A stretch of DNA of 64,000 nt from CAYPJE01 sp964410945 (lineage in GTDB: Bacteria > Fidelibacterota > Marinisomatia > Marinisomatales > TCS56), in NCBI GenBank assembly GCA_964410945.1, contig CAYPJE010000015.1, forward strand, positions 1 to 64,000, written 5' to 3'. The notes beneath the pieces were generated by a model that worked only from the letters and a program-made list of their open reading frames with translations, did no database searches and had not been told where the DNA came from. Below, piece after piece: positions 24,676 to 34,067 of this stretch (the first letter of the stretch is position 1; each line of letters opens with the position of its first letter). A program made the translations under genes and the position numbers.

Positions 24676-26043
24676 ATGTCTACAAACCAACTTAAAGAAC
24701 TACCGGCTGTAAATGAGATCATCCAGGAAATTGATTCTGGTATACGGCTTCCACATTCCTATCTGTTGAAACTGGCCCAGGGCCAATTGGATTATTACCG
24801 TCAAAAAGCGCTAATTAATGAACTGGAAATGAAGCGGGCGGAGATTAAGGAAAGAATCGTGGCTTATATTAAGACCTTTCACCAACCTTCCCTGAAAAAT
24901 GTCATCAACGGGACCGGGGTAACTTTACATACAGGTTTAGGAAGAGCACCCTTTAGCAGACAGCTGTTGGAGTCTGTTTTTGACAGGCTTGAAGGCTACG
25001 TGAACCTTGAGTTTGATCTTGAGTCCGGAGAACGGGGCGAAAGGCTGGATCATATCCGCCAGCTGCTCAGCGCTTTAACCGGAGCCGATGATTGTCTGGC
25101 CGTAAATAATAACGCGGCGGCAGTCTTATTATCGTTGAATACACTGGCTGAAAATAGAGAAGTTATTATATCACGGGGGCAGCTGGTCGAAATCGGCGGA
25201 TCTTTCCGTATCCCTGAAATCATTGGAAAGAGTAATTGCATAATGCGTGAAGTGGGTACAACCAATCGGACCCATCGCAGGGATTACGAGGAAGCGATAA
25301 CGGGAGATACCGCTGTTTTACTGTGGGCACATACCAGTAATTACCGGGTTGAAGGATTTACTGCCGAAGTCGACCTGCCGGAACTGGTTGAATTAGGCCG
25401 GAAATACGATTTACCGGTTATAGCCGATCTGGGCAGCGGTGCACTGTTTGATATTCGCCAGTTTGGGCTTCCGGAAGAAACCATGGTTGCTGACATCATC
25501 AATGCCGGTGTTGATATAGTGACGTTCTCAGGGGATAAATTACTTGGGGGACCACAGTCCGGACTGATTGCGGGATCAGATGAATTAATCAACCGGATCC
25601 AGTCAAATCCAATTTACCGAGCCGTCCGGTTGGATAAGACGGTATTAGCTCTACTGGAGGAAACCCTGCGCAGTTATTCCGCTGAACCGGTCAGCGAAAA
25701 CAATCTTACCTGGGCGATGCTTTCTGCCAAGCCAGAGGACCTGGAATCCCGTGCTAAACGAATAATTATAGAATTGGGCCAGGGAAAAGTGGAGAGCCTG
25801 GGGTTGGCAGCTGTCCCATCTACTGTCGAAGCAGGCAGCGGTTCTTTGCCGGTCAGCCAGATTCCAAGTTATGCCCTGCGGTTCCGGCCAGCCGGCCAGA
25901 GTGTCAATGCCTTAGCCCGCCGGTTGCGCACTGCCAGTGATCCGGTGGTCGGATATATTAAAGATGATTTCCTGTATATCGATCTGCGAACCGTTCTCAC
26001 TACCCAGGATGATCGATTGATGAAGACGATCCAGAATATTTGA
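24676..26043 (+). CDS. selA: L-seryl-tRNA(Sec) selenium transferase
   Basis: SelA converts Ser-tRNA(Sec) to Sec-tRNA(Sec) using selenophosphate and PLP. The 455-residue protein has 'NVINGTGVTLHTGLGRAPFS' and the PLP lysine in 'TFSGDKLLGGPQSG' (about residue 288). I start it at 24676 (MSTNQLKELPAVNEII), matching other SelA N-termini; an in-frame ATG at 24643 would add 11 unlikely residues. selB follows 1 base after the stop. With selB it shows that this organism makes selenoproteins. Confidence 0.94.
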   Translation: MSTNQLKELPAVNEIIQEIDSGIRLPHSYLLKLAQGQLDYYRQKALINELEMKRAEIKERIVAYIKTFHQPSLKNVINGTGVTLHTGLGRAPFSRQLLESVFDRLEGYVNLEFDLESGERGERLDHIRQLLSALTGADDCLAVNNNAAAVLLSLNTLAENREVIISRGQLVEIGGSFRIPEIIGKSNCIMREVGTTNRTHRRDYEEAITGDTAVLLWAHTSNYRVEGFTAEVDLPELVELGRKYDLPVIADLGSGALFDIRQFGLPEETMVADIINAGVDIVTFSGDKLLGGPQSGLIAGSDELINRIQSNPIYRAVRLDKTVLALLEETLRSYSAEPVSENNLTWAMLSAKPEDLESRAKRIIIELGQGKVESLGLAAVPSTVEAGSGSLPVSQIPSYALRFRPAGQSVNALARRLRTASDPVVGYIKDDFLYIDLRTVLTTQDDRLMKTIQNI

Positions 26044-26044
26044 C

Positions 26045-27919
26045 ATGTCACAGTTTGTAATCGGTACGGCCGGTCATATTGACCATGGGAAAACGGCCCT
26101 GGTGAAGGCCCTGACGGGAACCGACACTGACCGGTTGGAAGAAGAAATTATTCGGGGGATGACGATCGACCTGGGCTTTGCATTTCTCAATGATAATATT
26201 ACTATAATTGATGTTCCGGGCCATGAGAAATTTATCCGCAATATGGTAGCCGGGGTCTCCACCATCCACCTGGCCCTGCTGGTGGTCGCCGCCGATGATG
26301 GAATAATGCCCCAGACGATCGAGCACATCAATATTCTGAAATTACTTGGTATCCCGCGCGGCGTGGTAGCCTTGACCAAATGTGATACGATTGATGATAA
26401 TGACTGGCTCGATCTGGTAGAAGCCGAGATCGAGGATTTAACGGCCGGGTCATTTCTCGAATCTGCCCCGGTGATCAGAACATCAGCAATCAACAATGCC
26501 GGAATAGATGAGTTGAAGGCGATTCTGGCAGAAGAAGCAGGAAGTGCAATCAATACGGTCGACCGCGGGTTTTTCCGCCATCAGGTTGACCGGGTATTTA
26601 TTAAAAAGGGTTTTGGAGCCGTTGTAACCGGCACTGTGATTTCAGGGGCGGTAAGTACCGGTGATGATGTTGAGATATTACCGGGTGGTGGCAGAACCAA
26701 AGTGCGCAGTCTTCAAAGCCATGGAACGGAAACCAGCACTCTTGGTATGGGGAGTCGGGCAGCGATAAACCTGCCCAATGTTGATTCTGACAAACTTAAG
26801 CGTGGCAGCGAGGTTGTTACTCCCGGAAAACTGCAACCTACTACTGAATTGATTGCCCACCTTTCATTATTGGGTGGCACGCGCTGGCAAATCAAACATA
26901 ATCAGCGTGTCCATCTGCATTTGGGTACGGCTGAATTACTGGCCAGGATATCCCTGGTTAGCGGCCGTAAATTATTACCGGGACAGGAAGCAAATGTGAT
27001 TATCCACTGTGAGGAGCCATTGGTAGCTGCGGTCGAGGATCGTTTTGTGATCCGGTCCTACTCACCGATGGAAACAATCGGGGGTGGGGTAGTTCTGGAT
27101 GCTCACCCGGAGTTGAAAGGACGAGCCCTGCGGGTTTGGACCAAAGACCTGGCTGTGGATCTTCACGAGCGCTTTATGCAGTATGTCAATCAGGATTGGC
27201 GTCGGCCATTGACGCCTAGTCAGTGGAGCAGCCGTTTTGCCCTGTCGGAATCACAATTGGATTTATGTATATCCGACAATGAATTACTGACTGACCGGGA
27301 TTCTGGTGTCATTTATAATTCGGATTGTCTGGTAATGGGTAAAAAACTGGTTGTTGATTATCTGACGGAATTCCATCGGAAAAATCCTTATCGGAAAAAT
27401 CTCAGCAGACAGGCCCTGATTTCCGAGCTGCAACTGTCCCCTGTCTGGTTTGGGATTCTGGCCCGGTACCTGGTCGAGGAAAGTACGCTGGTGGGGGACC
27501 GGGGTGGTTACGCCCTGGCAAGACATTCAGTTGAATTGTCGGAATCCGATCAAATAGCAGCCGATAAAATTGAAAATGTTCTGAAATCTGCCGGACTGGT
27601 ACCACCGACACTGACAGAATTACCAGGCCTGGCAGGGACTACTCCGAATAAGGTTCTGGAACTGCTCTACGTCCTCAAGGATAACGATACTGTAATCGAA
27701 ATTCAACCGGGCTTCTGGCTGCACACCGATTGGTTGAAGGAATTAAAAGCGCGCCTGAAAGTACATTTTGCCCAGCAGAAGGAGTTATCGGTTGTGGTTT
27801 TTAAAGAAATTACCGGTACTACCCGGAAGACAGCTATTCCCTTATTAGAATATTGCGATGCTACACAAATTACCTTTAGACTTGGAGATGTTCGTGAGGC
27901 TGGAAAAGCTCTGGTATGA
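26045..27919 (+). CDS. selB: Selenocysteine-specific elongation factor
   Basis: SelB delivers Sec-tRNA to UGA codons carrying a SECIS hairpin. The 624-residue protein has the GTPase motifs GHIDHGKT (10-17), DVPGHE and TKCD, EF-Tu-like beta barrels (about 175-370), and C-terminal winged-helix repeats that would bind the SECIS RNA. Length matches E. coli SelB (about 614). It overlaps mutS by 4 bases. selD and tRNA-Sec are not in the window. Confidence 0.95.
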   Translation: MSQFVIGTAGHIDHGKTALVKALTGTDTDRLEEEIIRGMTIDLGFAFLNDNITIIDVPGHEKFIRNMVAGVSTIHLALLVVAADDGIMPQTIEHINILKLLGIPRGVVALTKCDTIDDNDWLDLVEAEIEDLTAGSFLESAPVIRTSAINNAGIDELKAILAEEAGSAINTVDRGFFRHQVDRVFIKKGFGAVVTGTVISGAVSTGDDVEILPGGGRTKVRSLQSHGTETSTLGMGSRAAINLPNVDSDKLKRGSEVVTPGKLQPTTELIAHLSLLGGTRWQIKHNQRVHLHLGTAELLARISLVSGRKLLPGQEANVIIHCEEPLVAAVEDRFVIRSYSPMETIGGGVVLDAHPELKGRALRVWTKDLAVDLHERFMQYVNQDWRRPLTPSQWSSRFALSESQLDLCISDNELLTDRDSGVIYNSDCLVMGKKLVVDYLTEFHRKNPYRKNLSRQALISELQLSPVWFGILARYLVEESTLVGDRGGYALARHSVELSESDQIAADKIENVLKSAGLVPPTLTELPGLAGTTPNKVLELLYVLKDNDTVIEIQPGFWLHTDWLKELKARLKVHFAQQKELSVVVFKEITGTTRKTAIPLLEYCDATQITFRLGDVREAGKALV

Positions 27920-30516
27920 GTAAATCAACTAAAGAAACCATGACGCCATTAATGCGTCAGTACCTGGATGTGAAAAGCAAACATGTCGATACGGTAGTAT
28001 TATTCAGGATGGGCGATTTCTACGAAACATTCAACGAAGACGCCCAAATCGCTTCACAGGTACTGGGCATTGTTTTAACCAAGCGGTCGAATGGTGCGGC
28101 CGCCGAGGTTCCCTTGGCTGGTTTCCCCCATCACGCCCTCGATAACTACCTGCATAAACTGGTTACCGCCGGTCATCGGGTGGCCATCTGTGAACAGGTT
28201 GAAGATCCCAAGCTGGCCAAGGGAATCGTGAAACGGGAAGTAATCGAAGTTGTTACTCCGGGAACAATTACCTCCGATAAAGCCCTGGAGCGTAACTCTA
28301 ACCGGTTTATTGCCGCCTTATTTTTCCAAAAAGATGCTTCCGGTTATGCTATCCTGGATCAGTCAACCGGTGAATTTTATCTGGGTGAAACCAGTGTCCG
28401 GCGTCTGACTGAGTGCCTGCGAAAATACAATCCTCAGGAAGTATTGATCGGTGAGAAGGTGACCTATTCGAATTCGCGCTGGTACCGGGACCACAAACCA
28501 TTCATTACCAAAACTGAGGACTGGATATTCAATTACGACCAGGGTTACCGGGCCCTGACTGAGCATTTCAATGTTACCTCCCTAAAAGGTTATGGTTGCG
28601 AGGATATGCCGCTGGCTGTGGCAGCCGGGGGGGCTTTATTCTACCATCTGCGAAATGACTTGAATGCCAATCTTGATCATATTTTAAGTATCCGGGCCGA
28701 CAGTGACGTGGATGTAATGGGCCTGGATGGTTTTACGATCCGGAATCTGGAAGTATTTAATTCACTGGCGACACAGGGTACCCATGGAACCCTGATCGAT
28801 ACCATCGATATCACAATCACGGCCGGTGGCGGTCGGTTGTTGAGGAACTGGCTGAATCGTCCCTTGACGAATGTAGCCAGACTGAATAACCGGCTGGATA
28901 CGGTAGAAGGTTTTACCGGGAGCCGGAGTGCATTGGACGAAATCAGACAGTTACTGCGGCAGGTATCCGACCTGGAACGAATCGTTGGGCGAATCAGCAG
29001 CAGAAAAGCCGGGCCGCGTGATCTGGCATCGGTGGCTCAAAGTATGATGCTTATCCCGGATATCATCAAAATCCTGGATAGCACTACAACACCTGCCCAT
29101 TCCAATCTGGGGGGGCAATTCAAGCTTTTAGACGAACTGGTCGATAAAATCGGTTCCACGATTATTGAAGAACCACCGGCATTACTGAAACGCGGGAATT
29201 ATATCAGGAATGGGGTGAATACCGAGCTAGATGAATTACGGGCTCTGGCACATGGTGGAAAAGAATGGATTGCAGCCCTGCAGGCCAGTGAGCGGGAGAA
29301 AACAGGTATAAGTACCCTGAAAATCGGGTACAATAAAGTATTCGGTTATTATCTGGAAGTTACCAAAGTACACCAGGACAAGGTTCCGGATGACTATATA
29401 AGAAAACAGACCCTGGTCAATTCCGAGCGCTATATAACTCCTGAACTGAAGGAGTATGAAGAAAAAATATTAACCGCGGAAGAAAAAATCGAAGTTCTTG
29501 AAGCAGAAATATTCAATGGTCTGTGCGATTATATTATGCTCCAGGCCGATCAGATTCAGGGAAATTCACGTCTTTTTGCCCGGTTGGATCTGCTGGCAGC
29601 CTTTGCCCGGCTGGCACTGGATAATAATTACCACCGTCCGGTTCTGGTCGATGAACCGGTCCTGGAGTTGAAGGAAAGCCGTCACCCGGTGGTGGAGAAA
29701 CTGTTGCCGGCGACCGAAAGATTCATTCCCAATGATACTGATCTGGATGCCCTGGAAAAACAGATTCTGCTGATAACCGGACCCAATATGGCCGGTAAAT
29801 CAACCTACCTGCGCCAGGTGGGCCTGCTGGTACTGATGGCTCAGATAGGCTCATTTATTCCAGCTGATTCGGCAACGATCGGAATGGTGGATAAATTATT
29901 TACCCGGGTTGGCGCCAGTGATAACCTGGCCGGCGGTGAAAGCACTTTTCTGGTTGAAATGAACGAAGCGGCCAATATTTTAAACAATGCCACGGCCAGA
30001 AGTCTGATCATTCTAGATGAAATTGGACGGGGAACGGCAACTTTTGACGGATTGTCCCTGGCCTGGGCCATAACCGAATATATCCACTCCACACCGGAGA
30101 TTGCTGCCCGGACCCTGTTTGCGACTCACTATCATGAATTGACTGAGCTGGAACATACTCTCAATCGTCTTGAAAACTGGCATGCGGCAGTGGAGGAATT
30201 TGGGGCGAAAATCGTATTTTTACGCAAAATTCTTCCCGGGCCAGGTGATAAAAGTTATGGTATACATGTGGCCCAGATGGCGGGGCTCCCTGATACCGTG
30301 TTACACCGGGCTGCTGATATATTGAGCCATCATCTGGAACAGAATCTGACAAATGAAGGAACTAAAATGCCAGTTCCGGCGTCTCAGCAGATATCGATAT
30401 TTACCGAACAGGAAAGTGCCTTGAAAAAGGAATTAGCGGATTTGGATATAGATAATATTACCCCCCTGGACGCTTTGCAGGCCCTGGACAGGATCAAGAA
30501 AAAACATGGTTTTTAG
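27916..30516 (+). CDS. mutS: DNA mismatch repair protein MutS
   Basis: MutS recognises mismatches and recruits MutL. The 866-residue protein has the mismatch-binding Phe-x-Glu in 'RMGDFYETF', a connector, a lever/clamp region, and an ABC-type ATPase with GPNMAGKST, 'STFLVEMNEAANIL' and 'ILDEIGRGTATFDGLS'. The C-terminal helix-turn-helix and tail are present, so it looks intact. No mutL is nearby. Confidence 0.97.
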   Translation: MSKSTKETMTPLMRQYLDVKSKHVDTVVLFRMGDFYETFNEDAQIASQVLGIVLTKRSNGAAAEVPLAGFPHHALDNYLHKLVTAGHRVAICEQVEDPKLAKGIVKREVIEVVTPGTITSDKALERNSNRFIAALFFQKDASGYAILDQSTGEFYLGETSVRRLTECLRKYNPQEVLIGEKVTYSNSRWYRDHKPFITKTEDWIFNYDQGYRALTEHFNVTSLKGYGCEDMPLAVAAGGALFYHLRNDLNANLDHILSIRADSDVDVMGLDGFTIRNLEVFNSLATQGTHGTLIDTIDITITAGGGRLLRNWLNRPLTNVARLNNRLDTVEGFTGSRSALDEIRQLLRQVSDLERIVGRISSRKAGPRDLASVAQSMMLIPDIIKILDSTTTPAHSNLGGQFKLLDELVDKIGSTIIEEPPALLKRGNYIRNGVNTELDELRALAHGGKEWIAALQASEREKTGISTLKIGYNKVFGYYLEVTKVHQDKVPDDYIRKQTLVNSERYITPELKEYEEKILTAEEKIEVLEAEIFNGLCDYIMLQADQIQGNSRLFARLDLLAAFARLALDNNYHRPVLVDEPVLELKESRHPVVEKLLPATERFIPNDTDLDALEKQILLITGPNMAGKSTYLRQVGLLVLMAQIGSFIPADSATIGMVDKLFTRVGASDNLAGGESTFLVEMNEAANILNNATARSLIILDEIGRGTATFDGLSLAWAITEYIHSTPEIAARTLFATHYHELTELEHTLNRLENWHAAVEEFGAKIVFLRKILPGPGDKSYGIHVAQMAGLPDTVLHRAADILSHHLEQNLTNEGTKMPVPASQQISIFTEQESALKKELADLDIDNITPLDALQALDRIKKKHGF

Positions 30517-31576
30517 ATCAATCCCTATCTGGTTGATTGTATTTCTGGTGACAGTACTGCCAGCGGAATCAGTCTGGGTAAATTATGGCTGGCAGGCATT
30601 TCGGAATGTATCGGATGCCGGGATGTTATCGCTGGGTGGGGTGCAACCGGTACTTAACAGCAATATAGCCCAACTTGGTAATCCGGCCCTGACCATACAG
30701 CAGGAGCGTCATTTACTTACCTACTCACATCAGAGTCGTTTAGCCGGATTGATTGTCGGCGACCTGGTTGCAGCTACAATCACCACCTTCGGAGACCGTC
30801 CGTTTGGGTTGATTCTACTCAATGAAAGTGTGAATCGCATTCCAGATACACGAGAATTATTACTTGATTGGGGTAGTGATGGAATCCCGGGAACCGGTGA
30901 TACAGGTGAGGGTAATGGTGTACTGGATGATGGTGAACGTCTGGATGGTGATAACCTGCGATATTTCAAGCAGCGCCAGACAGGTATTCATATTGCATCC
31001 GGTTGGGAACTGGAAAATATTAATGTGGGAATCGGTATCAAAATCCTGAATCATGCAATTAGTGATTATCAAGGCTACGGTGTCGGATTCGATGTTGGAT
31101 TCGCTTCTGATCTGTGGGACGGAGCCACCGCCAACCTGACATTGACCGACGCCACCACATCCTGGCTGGTGTGGGACTCCGGAACTGTTGAACGGACACA
31201 GCCCTCTCTGCAAACCGGTATAAGTCAGAATCTGGTTTTAAAATCCATACCGGTACAACTGAGAATTCTGGCCAGTACGAACCTGGAGGAATATACTGTC
31301 TCGGATGGCAGTGATTTGAATTTTGGGAATACATCACTGGCGTTTGGTGGTGGTATTCAATTGACTTATAATGATCGGACATCCTTGCGCTTTGGACGTA
31401 ATTATCTTGGGCAAACTGCGGCCGGAATCGGTTTTTCATGGCCCCATATCAATCTGGATTATTCCTTTCAACCAAAGAACTCAGCTAATGATTTGGGCGC
31501 TAGTCATTATATTACATTCAGTTTAAGATCGAGCTGGTTGGGTAAAATACTTAAAGGCTTGGAATTGACCGGATAA
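30506..31576 (+). CDS. PorV/PorQ-like outer-membrane protein
   Basis: This 356-residue protein has a signal peptide (MVFRSIPIWLIVFLVTVLPAES). Early segments 'DAGMLSLGGVQPVLNSNIAQLGNPA' are typical of the PorV/PorQ (FadL-like barrel) family of FCB bacteria. Residues 121-150 form a Gly/Asp loop (SDGIPGTGDTGEGNG, then DDGERLDGDN), a calcium-binding-like insertion. PorV acts with the type IX secretion system in Bacteroidetes, but no por genes are near, so a role in secretion is not shown. It overlaps the end of mutS by 11 bases. Confidence 0.65.
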   Translation: MVFRSIPIWLIVFLVTVLPAESVWVNYGWQAFRNVSDAGMLSLGGVQPVLNSNIAQLGNPALTIQQERHLLTYSHQSRLAGLIVGDLVAATITTFGDRPFGLILLNESVNRIPDTRELLLDWGSDGIPGTGDTGEGNGVLDDGERLDGDNLRYFKQRQTGIHIASGWELENINVGIGIKILNHAISDYQGYGVGFDVGFASDLWDGATANLTLTDATTSWLVWDSGTVERTQPSLQTGISQNLVLKSIPVQLRILASTNLEEYTVSDGSDLNFGNTSLAFGGGIQLTYNDRTSLRFGRNYLGQTAAGIGFSWPHINLDYSFQPKNSANDLGASHYITFSLRSSWLGKILKGLELTG

Positions 31577-31655
31577 ATCTTAGATAAATCAATCAGTTAT
31601 ATTGTAGAATATTTTTATTGCGTGTAAATTCCCTGGCTAAATTACGGATAATTTA

Positions 31656-32519
31656 ATGATAATCAGCATGACAGGTTATGGACGCGGTAATTCAAATTCA
31701 CCTCATGGCCGCGTATCTATAGAAATTAAAGTGGTAAATGCACGCTTTCTTGATTTAAAGATCCGGGGTGTGGAGCTTGCCCCTGAACTGGAGGCCAAGG
31801 TACGTGATAAAATACGCCAACGCCTGCAGCGAGGTACTGTCAATGTCTATGTTGCTCTGGAAGATTCGGCTGGTTTGGCGTCCACCGCGGTTTTTAACAA
31901 AGAACGGTTCGAGGCACTTGATAGAATTATTGCCGGGATTCAGCGGGAGTACGGCCGTCACATTGATCTCAATGAAATCATTACCAGTAATGATCTTTTC
32001 ATTGAAGATGGTTCCAGTAACATCGAGTCCAAACCGGTCCTGAAAGCGCTTGAGTCCGCCCTCCAGCAGGTGGAAAAAATGCGCCGGATGGAAGGAAAGT
32101 CTCTGGCTGGTGATATGCATGAAAGAATTGCCTCTCTCCAATCCTCGCTGGAGCAGATTGAAATAGAGAGTAAAAACTCCGCCGATGACCGCAAGGTGGC
32201 ACTGACTGAACGGCTCCAGGTTCTGGCCGGAGATCTGAAACTCGACGAGAATCGCATTTATCAGGAAATAGTAATACTGGCTGACCGTTATGATTTATCA
32301 GAGGAGCTGGTGCGCTGCGGAAGCCATCTGGCTCAATTCAATAATTTGATGGATGTGGATGAACCGGTGGGGAAACGGTTGAATTTCCTGCTGCAGGAAA
32401 TCGGTCGTGAAATTAATACCGTTGGCTCAAAGTCCAATCTGACAACTGTGATAAATCTGATCGTAAATATGAAAGATCAGGTCGAACAATTACGTGAACA
32501 GGTTCAAAATATACTGTGA
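31656..32519 (+). CDS. yicC: YicC-family endoribonuclease
   Basis: The 287-residue protein has the N-terminal MTGYGRG signature and the C-terminal 'GKRLNFLLQEIGREINTVGSKS' (DUF1732) characteristic of YicC. YicC is reported to be an RNA endonuclease acting in sRNA turnover. Its stop overlaps the GTG start of gmk, the classic yicC-gmk-rpoZ order. Confidence 0.92.
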   Translation: MIISMTGYGRGNSNSPHGRVSIEIKVVNARFLDLKIRGVELAPELEAKVRDKIRQRLQRGTVNVYVALEDSAGLASTAVFNKERFEALDRIIAGIQREYGRHIDLNEIITSNDLFIEDGSSNIESKPVLKALESALQQVEKMRRMEGKSLAGDMHERIASLQSSLEQIEIESKNSADDRKVALTERLQVLAGDLKLDENRIYQEIVILADRYDLSEELVRCGSHLAQFNNLMDVDEPVGKRLNFLLQEIGREINTVGSKSNLTTVINLIVNMKDQVEQLREQVQNIL

Positions 32520-33076
32520 TTAATTTTTTTGCCATATCCGCTCCCTCAGGGGCCGGTAAAACTACACTATGCCGGGAATTACAGCGCCGGAAACCGGAGG
32601 TTGAATTCTCATTGTCATGTACTACCCGGCCGAAACGGTCAATTGAAAAGGATGGAATAGATTATAATTTCATCAGCCCCGCGGCTTTTGATTCCATGGC
32701 AGCGGCCGAAATGTTCGCTGAATATGAAGAAGTCCACGGGTATTACTATGGGACACCGAAGAAGTTGCTGGCTGATACAATTACTGCCAGCCGGCAGATG
32801 TTGTTTGAAGTTGATGTGAAGGGGGCGATGGCGATTAAGGACTTGTACCCGGAACAGACGATCACGGTTTTTATTTTACCACCCGATGTCAATATGCTGA
32901 AGGAGCGTCTTAAAAAGCGGGGAACCGATTCCGAAGAGCGGATTAAAAAGAGGCTTGAACGCCTTGATATTGAATTAAGTTATAAAGAAAGATTTGATCA
33001 CCATATTATCAATGATAATGTGGATCGTGCAGTGCAAGAGTTGATAGAAATTGTATACAATAAAGGATTAGAATAG
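32516..33076 (+). CDS. gmk: Guanylate kinase
   Basis: Gmk phosphorylates GMP to GDP. The 186-residue protein has the P-loop SAPSGAGKTT near residue 8, the GMP-binding 'SCTTRPKR' and 'GIDYNFIS', and the lid 'RLKKRGTDSEERIKKRL'. It starts with GTG (32516) inside the yicC stop. Confidence 0.96.
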   Translation: MINFFAISAPSGAGKTTLCRELQRRKPEVEFSLSCTTRPKRSIEKDGIDYNFISPAAFDSMAAAEMFAEYEEVHGYYYGTPKKLLADTITASRQMLFEVDVKGAMAIKDLYPEQTITVFILPPDVNMLKERLKKRGTDSEERIKKRLERLDIELSYKERFDHHIINDNVDRAVQELIEIVYNKGLE

Positions 33077-33084
33077 GAGTAATC

Positions 33085-33381
33085 ATGTCAGTAGAACCTA
33101 TCTCAATACGCCAGATGGAAAAACAGACCAGCGATGTTTATGAAGCCGTTGTAGTAATGTTTCAGCGGGCGCGTCAGATTTCCCAGCATCGGGCAGCCGA
33201 AAGAGCACTCTATGAAATGGAGGAAATGGTCGGTGATGGTATGGATATGGATATGGAAATGGAACAGGAAGAAGAAACCATCGGTTATCAGGAAAAAGAA
33301 AAACCAGCCACCATTGCAATTGGTGAATTTATGGAAGGTCAATTAGCCTGGCATTCCGCAGAATCCGAGGATATTGGCTGA
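33085..33381 (+). CDS. rpoZ: RNA polymerase omega subunit, Rpb6-like
   Basis: This 98-residue protein aligns with the short omega/Rpb6-type subunits of Bacteroidetes-Chlorobi relatives: 'SDVYEAVVVMFQRARQIS' corresponds to the conserved Y-E-A-(I/V)-x(2-3)-A-R-Q segment. It lies directly after gmk, the standard position. Residues about 47-63 are an unusual Met/Asp/Glu run (DGMDMDMEMEQEEE). Omega stabilises the beta' subunit. Confidence 0.85.
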   Translation: MSVEPISIRQMEKQTSDVYEAVVVMFQRARQISQHRAAERALYEMEEMVGDGMDMDMEMEQEEETIGYQEKEKPATIAIGEFMEGQLAWHSAESEDIG

Positions 33382-33387
33382 TATTTC

Positions 33388-34065
33388 ATGGATTCGGAAG
33401 CAGCAAATCTGTCTGGAAAATACCTGCGTCAGACCCGGGAATTATTCGGGGACGAATTATACCAAAAGGATTCATCGAAAGAACCAATAGAATCCCAGCC
33501 TGATGGTGACCTGGAGCAGTATTATCAGGAAATCCGAGAATGCCAGAAATGTTCACTGGGCGAGCAACGGACTAACTTTGTGTTTGGTGTTGGAGATCCC
33601 TCTGCCAGACTGGTTTGCGTTGGGGAGGCCCCCGGAGCCGATGAAGACGCCCAGGGATATCCTTTCGTTGGCCGGGCCGGGAAATTACTGGACAAGATTC
33701 TGGCAGCTATCGACAAAAGCCGTGAAAAAGATGTTTTTATCTGTAATGTTCTTAAATGCCGCCCACCCGGTAACCGTGATCCATTGGCTGAAGAAGTTGA
33801 ATTGTGTGAACCATACCTGATTCATCAGCTTGAGTTGATAAAACCCAAATTGATCGTAGCTCTCGGGCGGGTAGCTGCCCGGACCCTGCTCAAGCTGGAA
33901 GCAAATGTGGCTCTGAAAGATTTGCGTAATAAACTACATGATTATCATGGGACACCATTGGTGGTAACCTACCATCCGGCGGCCCTCCTGCGCAGTGACC
34001 GGTTTAAACGTCCGACCTGGGAAGATTTCAAATGGATTCGCAGTATCCTGGAAAGTGACAGCTGA
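33388..34065 (+). CDS. Uracil-DNA glycosylase, family 4 ([4Fe-4S])
   Basis: The enzyme removes uracil from DNA. The 225-residue protein has four cysteines suited to a [4Fe-4S] cluster (C52, C55, C124, C140), motif GEAPGADED at 79-87 and a catalytic-region His in 'TYHPAALLR' (H196). These mark the thermophilic-type family 4 (or type 5) UDG. It lies between rpoZ and dnaB, 2 bases before dnaB. Confidence 0.92.
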   Translation: MDSEAANLSGKYLRQTRELFGDELYQKDSSKEPIESQPDGDLEQYYQEIRECQKCSLGEQRTNFVFGVGDPSARLVCVGEAPGADEDAQGYPFVGRAGKLLDKILAAIDKSREKDVFICNVLKCRPPGNRDPLAEEVELCEPYLIHQLELIKPKLIVALGRVAARTLLKLEANVALKDLRNKLHDYHGTPLVVTYHPAALLRSDRFKRPTWEDFKWIRSILESDS

Positions 34066-34067
34066 TT

